A DNA stretch of 64,000 nucleotides, from contig NZ_JAEQBW010000007.1 in NCBI RefSeq assembly GCF_016679925.1, forward strand, positions 124,001 to 188,000, read 5' to 3'. Positions 53,589 through 63,396 of the stretch are shown here, in pieces. Position 1 is the stretch's first letter; each line of letters begins with the position of its first letter. A program made the position numbers and the translations under genes. The notes under the pieces are model-generated. The model did no database searches. It was not told the DNA's origin and saw nothing but the letters and a program-made list of their open reading frames with translations. The DNA is from Marivirga aurantiaca. GTDB taxonomy: Bacteria; Bacteroidota; Bacteroidia; Cytophagales; Cyclobacteriaceae.

Positions 53589-53810
53589 TAGTACTATTCA
53601 TTATTTCCCTTTTCTCCTAGGTGATTCACTACCAGACCATTTGCAAATGTAGACCACTCGTAAACCATTAGTATTATTCTTTATTATTATTCTATTAATT
53701 AAGACAGGTGCAATTTTAATAAATAGAAATACAATTATCCATTTACTCAAATTTTCCATAAAAAATCCACCTTTCCCAAATCATTTATCCTATAATACAG
53801 TTAATCATTT

Positions 53811-54896
53811 GTGGAAAATAAAACGATACAATATTCAAAAGCTGAATTAGATAACGCCAAACAATCAGGTGACCTATTGGCTGACAAAACAGTGACTGCT
53901 TTATTTAAAGAAGGTTTTCATCCTCACCAAAGTGTTGCCTACAATGCATTGCAATTTAATCATCAACCTATTCCTGAGGAATTTCCACAGGTGTTAATAG
54001 ATTATTTCCAGGAAATAAAAGCCTATCAACCGGATGCTAAAGTCATAAAAAATGGCTCTCTGTTTTTTCAGGAATATACTACTGAAATTATGCTATGCCT
54101 GGGATTGCTCTCTCTTCCTTACTGCTATGCGGCAGCCGATGGCGCCAAAGTACTGAGCTTTTCAAGACGAATTATCGAAAATCCGGAGCAACGATTAAGA
54201 GAGACAGGAGAATTTGTATTTGACGTATGCGAACCTGAAGCTTTCAAGGCTGAAGGAAAGGGTTATATCAGTATAGCTAAAGTGCGTTTAATGCATGCCG
54301 CCATTCGTTACCATTTGCAGCACTCCGATAAATGGAACATGGAGTGGGGCATGCCTGTCAACCAGGAAGATATGGCAGGAACCAATCTGTCCTTTTCATT
54401 AATCAACATCCGTGGCTTGCGTAAACTGGGCTTTACTATAAGTCCTGAAAAAGCGGAAGTATTTATCAAGTACTGGAATGAAATTGGAGTGTTACTGGGA
54501 CTGTCCGAAAATTTATTGCCTGCAGATAACCAATCAGCCTTTATTTTAGAGAAAAAACTAACAGAGCGTAATTTCAGACCTTCTGAAGAAGGAAAAGTAT
54601 TGGCTAAAAGTTTACAAGACTATATTAACAGTCAGGGATTGCCTTTGAAGTTTTCAGCCGATGCGCTTATGCAATACTTGTTAGGGGAGGAGCTTAGTGA
54701 AATGATAGGAGTAAAAAGCAAATCTGATCAGAAATTTGTATTAGGTAATTTAAAGAACCTTAATGCTTTCAGATCTCTCTTTCCACGTGATAAACAAAAA
54801 GCTTTTAAGGAAGCCAGAAAGCAATTTCAATTGCAGAAATTAAGTGGGGAGAAGAGCGGTAATCCTTTTCAGTTTTTAACTGCTTTGCATGATTAA
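53811..54896 (+). CDS. MpaB/latex-clearing-type oxygenase family (DUF2236) protein
   Basis: This 361-residue protein is mostly helical. The core ITERSLFFQEYTT-like block, LSLPYCYAAADGAKVL, the FVFDVCEP segment and KVRLMHAAIRYHL (about 160-172) followed by WGMPVNQEDMAGTNLSFS match the oxygenase-MpaB family. In that family the Arg-x2-His region binds heme b or a metal. Family members include rubber oxygenase Lcp and fungal MpaB, which cut C=C bonds; the bacterial stand-alone proteins are mostly uncharacterised. The start is GTG 53811 (VENKTIQY). No signal peptide is seen, unlike secreted Lcp. It is monocistronic by spacing. Confidence 0.82.
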   Translation: MENKTIQYSKAELDNAKQSGDLLADKTVTALFKEGFHPHQSVAYNALQFNHQPIPEEFPQVLIDYFQEIKAYQPDAKVIKNGSLFFQEYTTEIMLCLGLLSLPYCYAAADGAKVLSFSRRIIENPEQRLRETGEFVFDVCEPEAFKAEGKGYISIAKVRLMHAAIRYHLQHSDKWNMEWGMPVNQEDMAGTNLSFSLINIRGLRKLGFTISPEKAEVFIKYWNEIGVLLGLSENLLPADNQSAFILEKKLTERNFRPSEEGKVLAKSLQDYINSQGLPLKFSADALMQYLLGEELSEMIGVKSKSDQKFVLGNLKNLNAFRSLFPRDKQKAFKEARKQFQLQKLSGEKSGNPFQFLTALHD

Positions 54897-55425
54897 TAAG
54901 CTGAGTATTATGTTTTATGCCATCAAAATCATTGTAAAAACACTGATTATAAAACAAATTTCATATTAGGAATCCCCTTTATCCCCCTTTTAGGAAAAGG
55001 GGGATTGACCAGCTTCTCTTTGCATTATTTCTTCTAATCTATAATGCCTATAAATTTACATTAGTAAGAATGACTTTATAAATCAAGCAGAACTCTTTCC
55101 CTTTAGGTAAAAGGGCAATGCTATTAAGTTAAGGCTAATCTCCTTCTCACTATGGAGAAGGATGCAAGGTTGAGGTTTAAATTAATACTTAACTTATTAG
55201 CATTGAGGTAAAGGGGGCTGGGGATTTCTTTAGTCTATCCGATCAAGGAATTGGCTTCTTGTTAATCTTCCATGCTAAATTTATGAATCAATTATTCCTG
55301 AACATAAAGCTCCATAGTAATATTTAATTCTCTTAAAATTAATTCCTATAAGATTAGTAGGATAAATGCTTTTTAATCATTTTTTTTGCATCAGTAAAGC
55401 TTTTTATTATTTGTAAATTACGCTG
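54897..55425. other. 529-bp gap with nested palindromic elements
   Basis: Just after the MpaB-like gene come CCCCCTTTT-AGG-AAAAGGGGG (54984-55004) and AATCCCC-type repeats. The 90-bp element follows, then AGGTAAAGGGGGCTGGGGATTT (55206-55227), which is an inverted partner of the stretch starting near 54971. The remainder to 55425 is AT-rich without recognised features. Confidence 0.55.
55116..55205. repeat. 90-bp inverted-repeat element, copy 2
   Basis: The ends CAATGCTATTAAGTTAAG and its complement (one mismatch) enclose CTCCTTCTC/GAGAAGGAT in the middle. It has the same length as copy 1 at 18388-18477. Confidence 0.8.
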
Positions 55426-57219
55426 ATGGACTTTTCAATAATCGCTACTATTTCTGTTATTTTAGTAGCTATTTTTTTATTTGTTACGGAAAAACTGCCT
55501 GTTGATTTAATAGCGCTAATGATTATCTGTGGGCTTGTGGTTACTGGAGTAATCAGTCCTATAGAAGGTATTGCAGGCTTTAGTAATACTGCTACCATTA
55601 CTGTTGCATTTATGTTTGTAATGAGTGCAGCTTTACTGAAAACCGGGGCTTTACAATTTATAGCCTATAAATTAGGCGATATATTTAAAACCAATTTTAA
55701 ACTGGGATTAGGATTAATGATGCTGTTAATTGCTGTTATTTCAGCATTTATTAATAATACTCCTGTTGTGGCTGTTTTTATACCTGTAGTGATTCAAATT
55801 GCAAAAAGCACAGGTGTAAGTCCTTCTAAAATGTTGATCCCTTTGTCATTCGCCTCTATTTTTGGTGGAACCTGTACTTATATAGGAACTTCTACCAATG
55901 TTTTAGTCAGTGGAATTGCTGTCCAATCAGGCCTGGAACCTTTTGGCATGTTTCAACTCCTTCCTTTTGGCTTGGTAATGGTAGGTGTGGGAATTATTTA
56001 TATGCTCTTTATTGGAGTGAGGATATTACCCAAAAATCGTCAGAATGAAGATTTAGAGGAGAAATTTGGCATGAGGGAATACCTTACTGAAATAGAGTTG
56101 CAGGACAATACAGACTCGGTAGGGAAAACTATCATGGAAAGCCCATTGGTGAATGATTTGAAGATAGATATCCTTGAGGTACAGCGGAAAGGCATCAGGT
56201 ATAATTTACCCCCGGGAGATTTTGTGTTATACTCTGAAGATATACTTAAAGTACGATGTAATCTTTCCAATATTAAAGAGCTAAAGAGTAGGGCTAAAAT
56301 TCTGGATGGTTCTTCGCTTAAAATAGCAGGAGATAACCTTAAAGGAAAAGGCTCCTCTTTGGTTGAAATGGTTATTTCTTCCAATTCTGAATTTGATGGC
56401 AAAAACCTACGCGAATTAGACTTTAGAAGACGTTTCCGTGCCTCTCCTTTAGCAATCCGTCATAGAGATGAGGTTTTGCATGAAGATTTGTACAATGTTA
56501 AATTAAAGGCAGGAGATGTGCTTTTGGCGGAAGTAAAATCTCATTATGTAAAGGAGTTGAAAAAACAGGAAATGCAGCAGAATGCTCCTTTTGCTTTGCT
56601 TTCCGCAGACAAGGTTATTGATTTTGACAGAAAGCAATTTGCTTTGGTTATAACTGTGTTAGCTTTTGTGATTGGACTTGCTACTTTTGAAGTGCTGGAT
56701 ATTGTTATCTCAGTTATACTAGGTGTAACTACATTGGTTTTATTAAAAACGCTGAAAATGCGTGAAGTATATGAGGCCGTTAACTGGAAGATAGTTTTTC
56801 TTTTGGCCGGAGTTTTAAGTTTAGGAGTGGCGTTACGTAACACAGGTCTTGATCAGGCAATTGCCACAAATTTGATTGAGCACTTAGGGGAATATGGGCC
56901 TGTGATTATTTTAAGTGGTTTATACCTGATTACTTCTTTATTAACTGAAGTGATGTCCAATAATGCCACTGCAGCTTTAATGGCGCCTATTGCTATTGCT
57001 ATAAGTATCAATTTAGGATTGAGTCCCACGCCATTTTTAATGGCTGTGACATTTGCCGCATCGGCAAGCTTTATTACTCCTATTGGCTACCAAACCAACA
57101 CAATGGTTTACACGGCAGGTAGTTATCGCTTTTTGGACTTTGTAAAAGTAGGAACCGCTTTAAATTTGCTTTTCTGGATTCTGGCTACTATTCTTTTACC
57201 TATTATATTTCCTTTTTAA
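55426..57219 (+). CDS. SLC13-family (DASS) transporter with two TrkA-C domains
   Basis: This 597-residue membrane transporter starts with helices from residue 5. The first scaffold-type block has [31 protein letters not shown] and [17 protein letters not shown], the SNT/NTP-type signature of DASS carriers. The central cytoplasmic part (about 210-390) contains two RCK_C/TrkA-C units ([27 protein letters not shown] and VRHRDEV-type [11 protein letters not shown]). The second block has [20 protein letters not shown] and [20 protein letters not shown]. Substrates of the group are sulfate, phosphate or dicarboxylates, driven by sodium; which one cannot be told. It overlaps the convergent DUF6122 gene by four bases. 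Confidence 0.92.
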   Translation: MDFSIIATISVILVAIFLFVTEKLPVDLIALMIICGLVVTGVISPIEGIAGFSNTATITVAFMFVMSAALLKTGALQFIAYKLGDIFKTNFKLGLGLMMLLIAVISAFINNTPVVAVFIPVVIQIAKSTGVSPSKMLIPLSFASIFGGTCTYIGTSTNVLVSGIAVQSGLEPFGMFQLLPFGLVMVGVGIIYMLFIGVRILPKNRQNEDLEEKFGMREYLTEIELQDNTDSVGKTIMESPLVNDLKIDILEVQRKGIRYNLPPGDFVLYSEDILKVRCNLSNIKELKSRAKILDGSSLKIAGDNLKGKGSSLVEMVISSNSEFDGKNLRELDFRRRFRASPLAIRHRDEVLHEDLYNVKLKAGDVLLAEVKSHYVKELKKQEMQQNAPFALLSADKVIDFDRKQFALVITVLAFVIGLATFEVLDIVISVILGVTTLVLLKTLKMREVYEAVNWKIVFLLAGVLSLGVALRNTGLDQAIATNLIEHLGEYGPVIILSGLYLITSLLTEVMSNNATAALMAPIAIAISINLGLSPTPFLMAVTFAASASFITPIGYQTNTMVYTAGSYRFLDFVKVGTALNLLFWILATILLPIIFPF

Positions 57220-57527
57220 CTCCTTAAAAAACAGTCCAGATAATCAGTAAGAATATGAAACAAAAGACCAATTCCAAGGATCCTGGTTTTTTTTGTAAAT
57301 AACATCAGGAAATACACTACTATTGCAAAATAGGAGTGGAGCGGATGAAAACCGATACTGCATCTGTTAGGATCAAATATAGGGTTTGCCAAAAGATGGT
57401 CCAGATCAATTAGCATCGTGCTCAACAAAATCAAGTATACTCTCTTCCAGTTGCCCGGGGAATACATATAAGCGATTATTATCGGGAAAAGAAAATGCAA
57501 TCCGTAATGCACAAAATGTACCCACAT
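57216..57527 (-). CDS. DUF6122 small membrane protein
   Basis: This 103-residue protein has about four hydrophobic segments. It shows [57 protein letters not shown] and [12 protein letters not shown]. The several His/Asp pairs in or next to membrane helices ([19 protein letters not shown]) look like a metal-binding or hydrolase-type site, similar in style to the YdjM/DUF457 metal-dependent hydrolases. It starts 2 bp after the stop of the TPR kinase gene, in the same direction, so it is co-transcribed. Function is unknown. Confidence 0.8.
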   Translation of the reverse strand: MWVHFVHYGLHFLFPIIIAYMYSPGNWKRVYLILLSTMLIDLDHLLANPIFDPNRCSIGFHPLHSYFAIVVYFLMLFTKKTRILGIGLLFHILTDYLDCFLRS

Positions 57528-57529
57528 TA

Positions 57530-59407
57530 TTACTGAATGGTTTGTTGGTGGAGAGCTTTCGGAAAGCTAATGGAAAATGTTGATCCTTCACCTTCTTTAC
57601 TCTTAATATGGAATTGGGCATTATTGTAATGGGCAAATTGCTTTACCAAAAGCAGACCCAAACCGGTTCCCATTTCCTCACTGGTTCCTGTTCTTGAATA
57701 GGTTGTTTTATTATCAATACCCATGAGTATATCAATAGTCGAAGATTCCATCCCTATACCATTATCTTGAATGTAAATGGTAGCCTCCTTTTCACTTTCA
57801 CTGTAATGTACCTTAATAACTCCGTTTTTGTTGGTGAATTTCAATGCATTGTTCAAAAGATTTAACAAGATGATTTTAATGTGCCCAACATCTGCATAAA
57901 TTTTGATGATATCACTTTCCTGGTGCTCAATTTTTATTTGTTTCTCTTCAGCTACATATTCTACCGAATGTAATACTTCTTTAGTTAAATCTGTTAAATT
58001 CAAGGTCTCCGGACGGGTGGTCATACCATCCATTTGTGAATTGGCCCAGCTTAATAAGTCGTTTAACATCTTATTGACGTTATGAACTTGTTTTGAAAGC
58101 ATGATTAAAAGCTCATTCATGTTAGTTTCAGATAACTTACTTTTCTGGTTTAGATCCAGTAACTGCTGGATAGAAAGAAGGGGGGATTTTAAATCGTGTG
58201 CCAATATAGAGAATAAGCGGTTTTTTGAATTATTCAATTCATTCAATGCAGTGTTTTGCTCTTCTATTTGAATTTTCTGATGCACAGTTTGTTGGTTAAG
58301 CAAATTCAGATGATGGTTATATTTCACCTTTTGTTGGGCGTTTTTCCTAAACAAAAAAGTTATTAGAGCCAATAAAAGAATGATGACAGAGAGAATAATG
58401 ATGATCAACTGGCTCATACTTGCCCTGGCATCTAATAATGCTTTTTCATTGGATAATTTGTCATTCTCGGCTCTGCTTTGCTGCAATTCTGCCCAATTGA
58501 TCTCCCTGTTCTTGGCTTCATTCAATAAGCTGTCATTATAGGATTTGTATTGTTTATGGAATTTCAGGGCAGCTTTTAATTGGTTATTGGCTTCATATGC
58601 CTTGCTTAATGTTTCAGCAATTCTGGCTAAATCCCATTTGACATTCAGCTCATGAGCTATTTCAAAGGCTTCTAAACCTTTTTTTATAGAGAGGTCATAA
58701 TCTTTTCTTCCATAGGCTATTTCTGATTGTCCCAGTAGGGCAAAGGATTTCTCCCATTGATTGGCTTTTGAACTATCACTAAGCACCTTGCTGAAATAAA
58801 AACTTGCAGAATCGTAGTTTTGTTTGAGTAGGTGCACTTTTCCTAACTGATTGAGACCCATCAAATGGATTAAGCTGTTATTTGATTTTTCTGCCAGGTT
58901 TAATGATTGATGAAAATAGGAGAGGGCTTCCTCATGTTTATCCAATTTGGAGTAACAAATACCTATGTTGAGGTAGTTGGTAGGTAAGCCGGATTCATTT
59001 CCACTTTTCAAATTGGTGGTGGCGGCTTTGCGGAACATTGAAATTGCTTCAGGATAGAGTTCCCTGCCCAGGTAAATCAAACCTCTTCCATTAAGGGCTT
59101 TAGCCAAACCTTTTTGATCATTTAGCGAATCGTATAATTGATAGAGTTCAATATATTTGTTTTGAGATGTGACGTAATCTCCTCTGATGTAACGAATGGC
59201 AGCTTCAGAGAAAAGCAGTGCTGCATATCTTGAATCCTTTGAGGGATGTAATTGATAAGCAAGCCTGATCAGTTTAAGGCTGGAGTCGGGTTGATCATAA
59301 CGTATTTCGTTAATAATTTGAATGAGGGAGTCTATTTTGCCATTTTCTTTGGCGGGTGCATTAAAAGAGGTTGAAATAAGTAAGCTTAGTAAAAACGTAT
59401 ATTTCAT
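57530..59407 (-). CDS. TPR-containing sensor histidine kinase
   Basis: From ATG 59407 it has a signal-like start (MKYTFLLSLLISTSFNAPAKE); an in-frame ATG ten codons upstream is less fitting. Residues about 50-310 are TPR units (NGRGLIYLGRELYPEAISMFRKAA, LNIGICYSKLDKHEEALSYFHQSL). One membrane helix (LIIIILSVIILLLALITFLF) and a coiled stretch follow. The kinase core comes next: phosphoacceptor His in LFSILAHDLKSPLLS, ILLNLLNNALKF, YIQDNGIGM and GTGLGLLLVKQF. The TPRs face the periplasm. No receiver or regulator gene is adjacent, so it is an orphan kinase paired in its unit only with DUF6122. Confidence 0.92.
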   Translation of the reverse strand: MKYTFLLSLLISTSFNAPAKENGKIDSLIQIINEIRYDQPDSSLKLIRLAYQLHPSKDSRYAALLFSEAAIRYIRGDYVTSQNKYIELYQLYDSLNDQKGLAKALNGRGLIYLGRELYPEAISMFRKAATTNLKSGNESGLPTNYLNIGICYSKLDKHEEALSYFHQSLNLAEKSNNSLIHLMGLNQLGKVHLLKQNYDSASFYFSKVLSDSSKANQWEKSFALLGQSEIAYGRKDYDLSIKKGLEAFEIAHELNVKWDLARIAETLSKAYEANNQLKAALKFHKQYKSYNDSLLNEAKNREINWAELQQSRAENDKLSNEKALLDARASMSQLIIIILSVIILLLALITFLFRKNAQQKVKYNHHLNLLNQQTVHQKIQIEEQNTALNELNNSKNRLFSILAHDLKSPLLSIQQLLDLNQKSKLSETNMNELLIMLSKQVHNVNKMLNDLLSWANSQMDGMTTRPETLNLTDLTKEVLHSVEYVAEEKQIKIEHQESDIIKIYADVGHIKIILLNLLNNALKFTNKNGVIKVHYSESEKEATIYIQDNGIGMESSTIDILMGIDNKTTYSRTGTSEEMGTGLGLLLVKQFAHYNNAQFHIKSKEGEGSTFSISFPKALHQQTIQ

Positions 59408-59553
59408 GTGTATATAACTGTTTTTTTTAATTGCCACATGGAATTCGCAAGTTGATATTCATCCTCGGTTGGTGTTTCTCAATCATGCTCATTTCATTGG
59501 AGGTAATTCAATCAATCTAACTTCTAACTTAAGCAAAAATAGAGTCTTTTTAA

Positions 59554-61527
59554 TCAAATTGAATCAACAAGGCTTATGTTTTCGATCAACCATGTATATA
59601 AAGGGTCTGCTTGTAGGGTTGTAAGATTGCCAACAATAATAAGTTTCCTTTTTGCCCTTGTTAGTGCCACATTCAATCTTCTGTAATCCCTGAGAAAACC
59701 TATATTGCCTTCCTGATTTGACCTGACCAGGCTTATAATTATCACTTCTTTTTCCTTGCCCTGGAAACCATCAATGGTTTTTATCTCTACCTGATAACCC
59801 GCCAACATTGACTTTAGCCTGATGATTTGCTGTTCATAAGGAGATATGATCCCAATATCTTCAGGGAATAGCCGGGAAGCCAACAATGCATCTGTAATTT
59901 GCTGTACTTTTTCCAACTCAACTTTGTTGTAATACGAATAGCTGTCCGGCAATTTTGCTTCTACACCATTGGCACAATTATAGAAAAGCACTGCTATTTC
60001 AGGCTTTAGAAGTTGATTAAGACCTTGTTCTAATGAAATAAATGGTTCATATCCAGGTAAATCTGCTAATGTATGGCCTGCCACCGAAGGATGAGCCTTC
60101 AATTGATTACCATAAAATGTCTCATTTGAAAATTTCATAATATTTTTATGCATTCGATACTGGATGGAAAGTAAACTGCTTTTTTCTTCTGGCAAGAATG
60201 TTTTCAAACGTTCAAATAAGCTTAGTTTGAGTGCTTCAGCATCTTTTGAAACAACTGTAGGAGGCAATTGATGATGATCTCCGGCCAATACCCACTTTTT
60301 TCCTTTTAATAATGGAATCAGACATTCCGGTTCAGTAGCCTGAGTGGCCTCGTCTACACAAACTACATCAAATAGAAAGTCCTTCAATAGTCCGCTCCCG
60401 GCTGTGGAATTGGTGGCGCAAATAATAGGTGTTTGGGATAAAATATCTTCTACGGCTTTCATTTGAAGCTTATTGGCTTCCTCAAAATTCTTGTTGATGG
60501 CTCTTTGAACTTTAATCCATTGTGCCATTTTCCTTAATTTAGGGGATGGGATACCACGATAGTTTTTCTTTGAAGAAGCCAATTGAATGATTTTTTCATC
60601 AGATAATCCTCGCCTGTTTTGGCCGCTTGCAGGTACAAATTCCTGTTGTTCCTTTTTTTGAATCTGTATCTTATTCCATAATCCATTTGCTTGTTGATAA
60701 TCCGGATGATCCTGTAATTGCACATCCAGACTTAAGAAAGATAGGGATGAATCCATGCGTGCAGGATTGCCAATGCGGATGCAGGGCAGTCCCAACTTTG
60801 TTAACTTTTCAAGTATATTATCAACGGCTGTATTAGAGGCGGCACTTACCAGAATTTTATTTCCTTGTTCGGAAAGTAGTTGAATAAGGTGGGAAAGGGT
60901 AGTGGTTTTACCTGTTCCGGGAGGGCCATGAATCAGGAATACTTCTTTGCTTTCAATGGCTTTACGAATAGCCGCTTCCTGGCTCTGGTTTAAATTTGCT
61001 ACAGAGATTTCTGTTTTTTTAGCATTGACTTCATCTTGTAAAAAATCAACTTTCCCCAAAAGAAGTTCATGGTGATTAGGGAGGAATTCCAGCTTATGAA
61101 CTGCTTCCAGCATTCTTTGAAAAGTGATATCATTGGAGAATAAATCAAGTCGTAAATTTCTGCCGAAAACTATAAAGGGTGGGCTTTGTGAATAGGCTAC
61201 TGTAATGCTTCTTGCTGTCTTTTCAACTACTGTTCCCTGCTCTTCTTTTCCGGTAGGTTTTTCCTTCGACACAATTACTATATCCCCAATGGAAATTTGA
61301 TTATCAGGAAGTCCTTCACCTCTTACAAATTTCACCAGGGATGAACCGCCAATTCCAGTACCGGAATCATTGCCATTTAACAACAAAATCGCCCTGCCTT
61401 TTTGCTCCCTTTGCTTGCCGGAAAGAACCATGATTTCATTTAAGTGGAAATCCATTTCCGCAGCTCTTTCTTTTTGAATGAGACTGCTGAAATAATCCTG
61501 ATATTGCTTGAGGGAATTAAATCTCAT
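59554..61527 (-). CDS. SF1B DNA/RNA helicase of the Upf1/IGHMBP2-like family
   Basis: This 657-residue helicase has an N-terminal beta-barrel-like region (about 60-150). Motifs follow in order: HGPPGTGKTTTLSHL (I), VSAASNTAVDNILEKL (Ia), VVCVDEATQATEPECL (II), LAGDHHQLPPTVVS (III), SLLSIQYRMHKNIMKFSN (IV region), TIDGFQGKEKEVIIISLVRSN (V) and RRLNVALTRAKRKLIIVG (VI). This matches the DNA2/NAM7 group found widely in Bacteroidota. It should move 5'-3' on single strands; its cellular task is unknown. It is a single gene by spacing. Confidence 0.93.
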   Translation of the reverse strand: MRFNSLKQYQDYFSSLIQKERAAEMDFHLNEIMVLSGKQREQKGRAILLLNGNDSGTGIGGSSLVKFVRGEGLPDNQISIGDIVIVSKEKPTGKEEQGTVVEKTARSITVAYSQSPPFIVFGRNLRLDLFSNDITFQRMLEAVHKLEFLPNHHELLLGKVDFLQDEVNAKKTEISVANLNQSQEAAIRKAIESKEVFLIHGPPGTGKTTTLSHLIQLLSEQGNKILVSAASNTAVDNILEKLTKLGLPCIRIGNPARMDSSLSFLSLDVQLQDHPDYQQANGLWNKIQIQKKEQQEFVPASGQNRRGLSDEKIIQLASSKKNYRGIPSPKLRKMAQWIKVQRAINKNFEEANKLQMKAVEDILSQTPIICATNSTAGSGLLKDFLFDVVCVDEATQATEPECLIPLLKGKKWVLAGDHHQLPPTVVSKDAEALKLSLFERLKTFLPEEKSSLLSIQYRMHKNIMKFSNETFYGNQLKAHPSVAGHTLADLPGYEPFISLEQGLNQLLKPEIAVLFYNCANGVEAKLPDSYSYYNKVELEKVQQITDALLASRLFPEDIGIISPYEQQIIRLKSMLAGYQVEIKTIDGFQGKEKEVIIISLVRSNQEGNIGFLRDYRRLNVALTRAKRKLIIVGNLTTLQADPLYTWLIENISLVDSI

Positions 61528-62343
61528 AGGGTCTGATTTTTTGAATATTCTAATGAAGTCAAACCCATTGAATTAGCAAAATGTTCCGGCTGTTTTGTGT
61601 TCATTACTTTGACTGTATTTCTGTGACCTCTTGAATTTTAATAAAATTAATGAATGCGGATAAATTTGAATAATACAAAATTTTTTAAAAGAGCAGAAGT
61701 GTTTTTTAAGAATTAGATCATAAAATTTATTCTTCAGGAGATGAATTTCTTCTTTATTTTGTGGTCTCCATCAATCTGGAAAATATTGTTTATTCCAGAT
61801 TGATGGAGTAACAAGTACACGGATACTTAAATAGTGGATTTTATGCGATTTAAACCTGTTTTTACAACTGCCAAATAATATTTTGTAACATGACAGTAGG
61901 TGAAGTAAATTTGAGATAGATATATATAACTTTCTATATTTGAATAAATAAAGTTGTCTTAACTCAAGTAAATTATAATGTATTATTTCAAAGTATCTAT
62001 GCTTTCTTTATAAATCCGTCTGAGCAACTTCTTATTTATTTATTGGAGATGGATGAACTAAAATCAGATGAATTGTAAGGTTTTTCTTCTGAAATCATTT
62101 TTTTAATTTAAGAATAAAATTGTCTTTTATTACTATTTGTTCTTCTCCTTATCTTTTGCTTTTACAGAACTGATATCATTTTATTCACTCAATTGATTAG
62201 AGTGGTTTTAACATTCCTGATAGCTATGTATAAGAAATGTCATATTGTTAAACTTTTGAATCTTCCTGGGAAATACCTCCCTATTTTATAAATATTGACT
62301 AATTAGTTTTACCTTGAGCCCAATATAAAATTGAATTTTAGAT
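61528..62343. other. 816-bp AT-rich gap between divergent genes
   Basis: Apart from the perfect palindrome at 61766-61808 I see no gene, RNA gene or repeat. Several short A/T runs and TTG...TA pairs could be promoters, but none is convincing. Confidence 0.5.
61766..61808. repeat. Isolated perfect hairpin with 16-bp stem
   Basis: The arms CTCCATCAATCTGGAA and TTCCAGATTGATGGAG have an 11-base AT loop. There is no T-run on either side, so it is not an ordinary terminator. It lies 240 bp upstream of the helicase gene. Confidence 0.85.
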
Positions 62344-63345
62344 ATGAAAAGATTTCTAATTACCTTCCCTATATTTCTATTATTGCTACTTGCAGTTTTT
62401 TATTTTTGGGGAAGCAGTAGTCATTATGATAAAGAGAAGTATGATGAAATCACCACTTATTATTCTCCTAAACCACTACTCTCAGATACCCTAAAAGTGA
62501 TGAGTTATAATATAGGATATCTGTCAGGAATGACTAACAATTTAGCGGTTGAAAGAACTGAAGATTTATTCCTGAAAAACCTAAAGAGATCAAGAAAGAT
62601 ATTGCGAAAACATCAGCCCGATTTTATAGGCTTTCAGGAAATCGATTTTGGGTCTGATCGAAGTTATGACTATCATCAATTAAATCGAATAGCCAATCCT
62701 CTGAAATACCCTATGGGAGCTATGGCTGTCAACTGGGATAAGTCATATGTCCCATTTCCTTATTGGCCGATTGAACACCATTTTGGGAGAATGCTTTCTG
62801 GTCAGGCTGTTCTTAGTAAAGCACAAGTTTTATCCAATGAATTGATCGTGCTTGACCCACCAGTTAATGCCCCTTTTTATTATAAAGCCTTTTACCTGGA
62901 TAGGTTAATTCAAATTGTAAAAGTAGAGGTTCAGGAAAAGGAATTAATCATAATGAATGTGCACCTTGAAGCTTTTGATCGGGAGACGAGGGAACAACAG
63001 GCTGAGTATCTTTTGCAAGTATTCGAGCAATATACAAAGGATTATCCTGTGCTTTTGATTGGAGATTTTAACAGCCGTCCTGTGTATGCAACGGACATTG
63101 ATGAACCTGAAAAAACGACTCAACTTTTTATGGACCAGGAAAATATTGGAGAGGCTATTTCCAAAGAGGATTACCTTTCCAATGAGTCTAAATACTTTAC
63201 TTTTGATACTGCTGATCCTTATGAAAGACTAGATTATATTTTCTACAATAAGGATAAGATTGAAAAAATTGAGGGGGACGTTTTGCGAGAGGCAGGAGAT
63301 ATTTCAGATCATTTACCTGTTTGGATGAGCTTTCGACTTAAATAG
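62344..63345 (+). CDS. Endonuclease/exonuclease/phosphatase (EEP) family protein
   Basis: This 333-residue protein has an N-terminal membrane anchor or uncleaved signal (MKRFLITFPIFLLLLLAVFYFW). The EEP four-layer fold follows, with VMSYNIGYLSG (N of the active site), PDFIGFQEIDFG (Glu for Mg), GQAVLSKAQVL, VHLEAFDRETREQQAEYL, LIGDFNSRP (Asp/Asn) and DISDHLPVW (Asp/His) near the C-terminus. Members cleave phosphodiester bonds in nucleic acids, lipids or inositol phosphates. An envelope location suggests a phospholipid or extracellular DNA target, which is inference. The DinB-like gene follows after 51 bp. Confidence 0.9.
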   Translation: MKRFLITFPIFLLLLLAVFYFWGSSSHYDKEKYDEITTYYSPKPLLSDTLKVMSYNIGYLSGMTNNLAVERTEDLFLKNLKRSRKILRKHQPDFIGFQEIDFGSDRSYDYHQLNRIANPLKYPMGAMAVNWDKSYVPFPYWPIEHHFGRMLSGQAVLSKAQVLSNELIVLDPPVNAPFYYKAFYLDRLIQIVKVEVQEKELIIMNVHLEAFDRETREQQAEYLLQVFEQYTKDYPVLLIGDFNSRPVYATDIDEPEKTTQLFMDQENIGEAISKEDYLSNESKYFTFDTADPYERLDYIFYNKDKIEKIEGDVLREAGDISDHLPVWMSFRLK

Positions 63346-63396
63346 AAAGAGGAATTCTGATTTTGTTTTTAACTTGCTTTCCAGAAATCAAAAATT

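Larger units (their letters stand above)
53417..53810. other. 394-bp gap with terminator and REP doublet
   Basis: It contains the hairpins at 53440, 53502 and 53566. A decayed REP-like stretch may lie at 53620-53670 (GGTGATTCACTACC and later TAGACCACTCG). No gene is visible. Confidence 0.55.
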
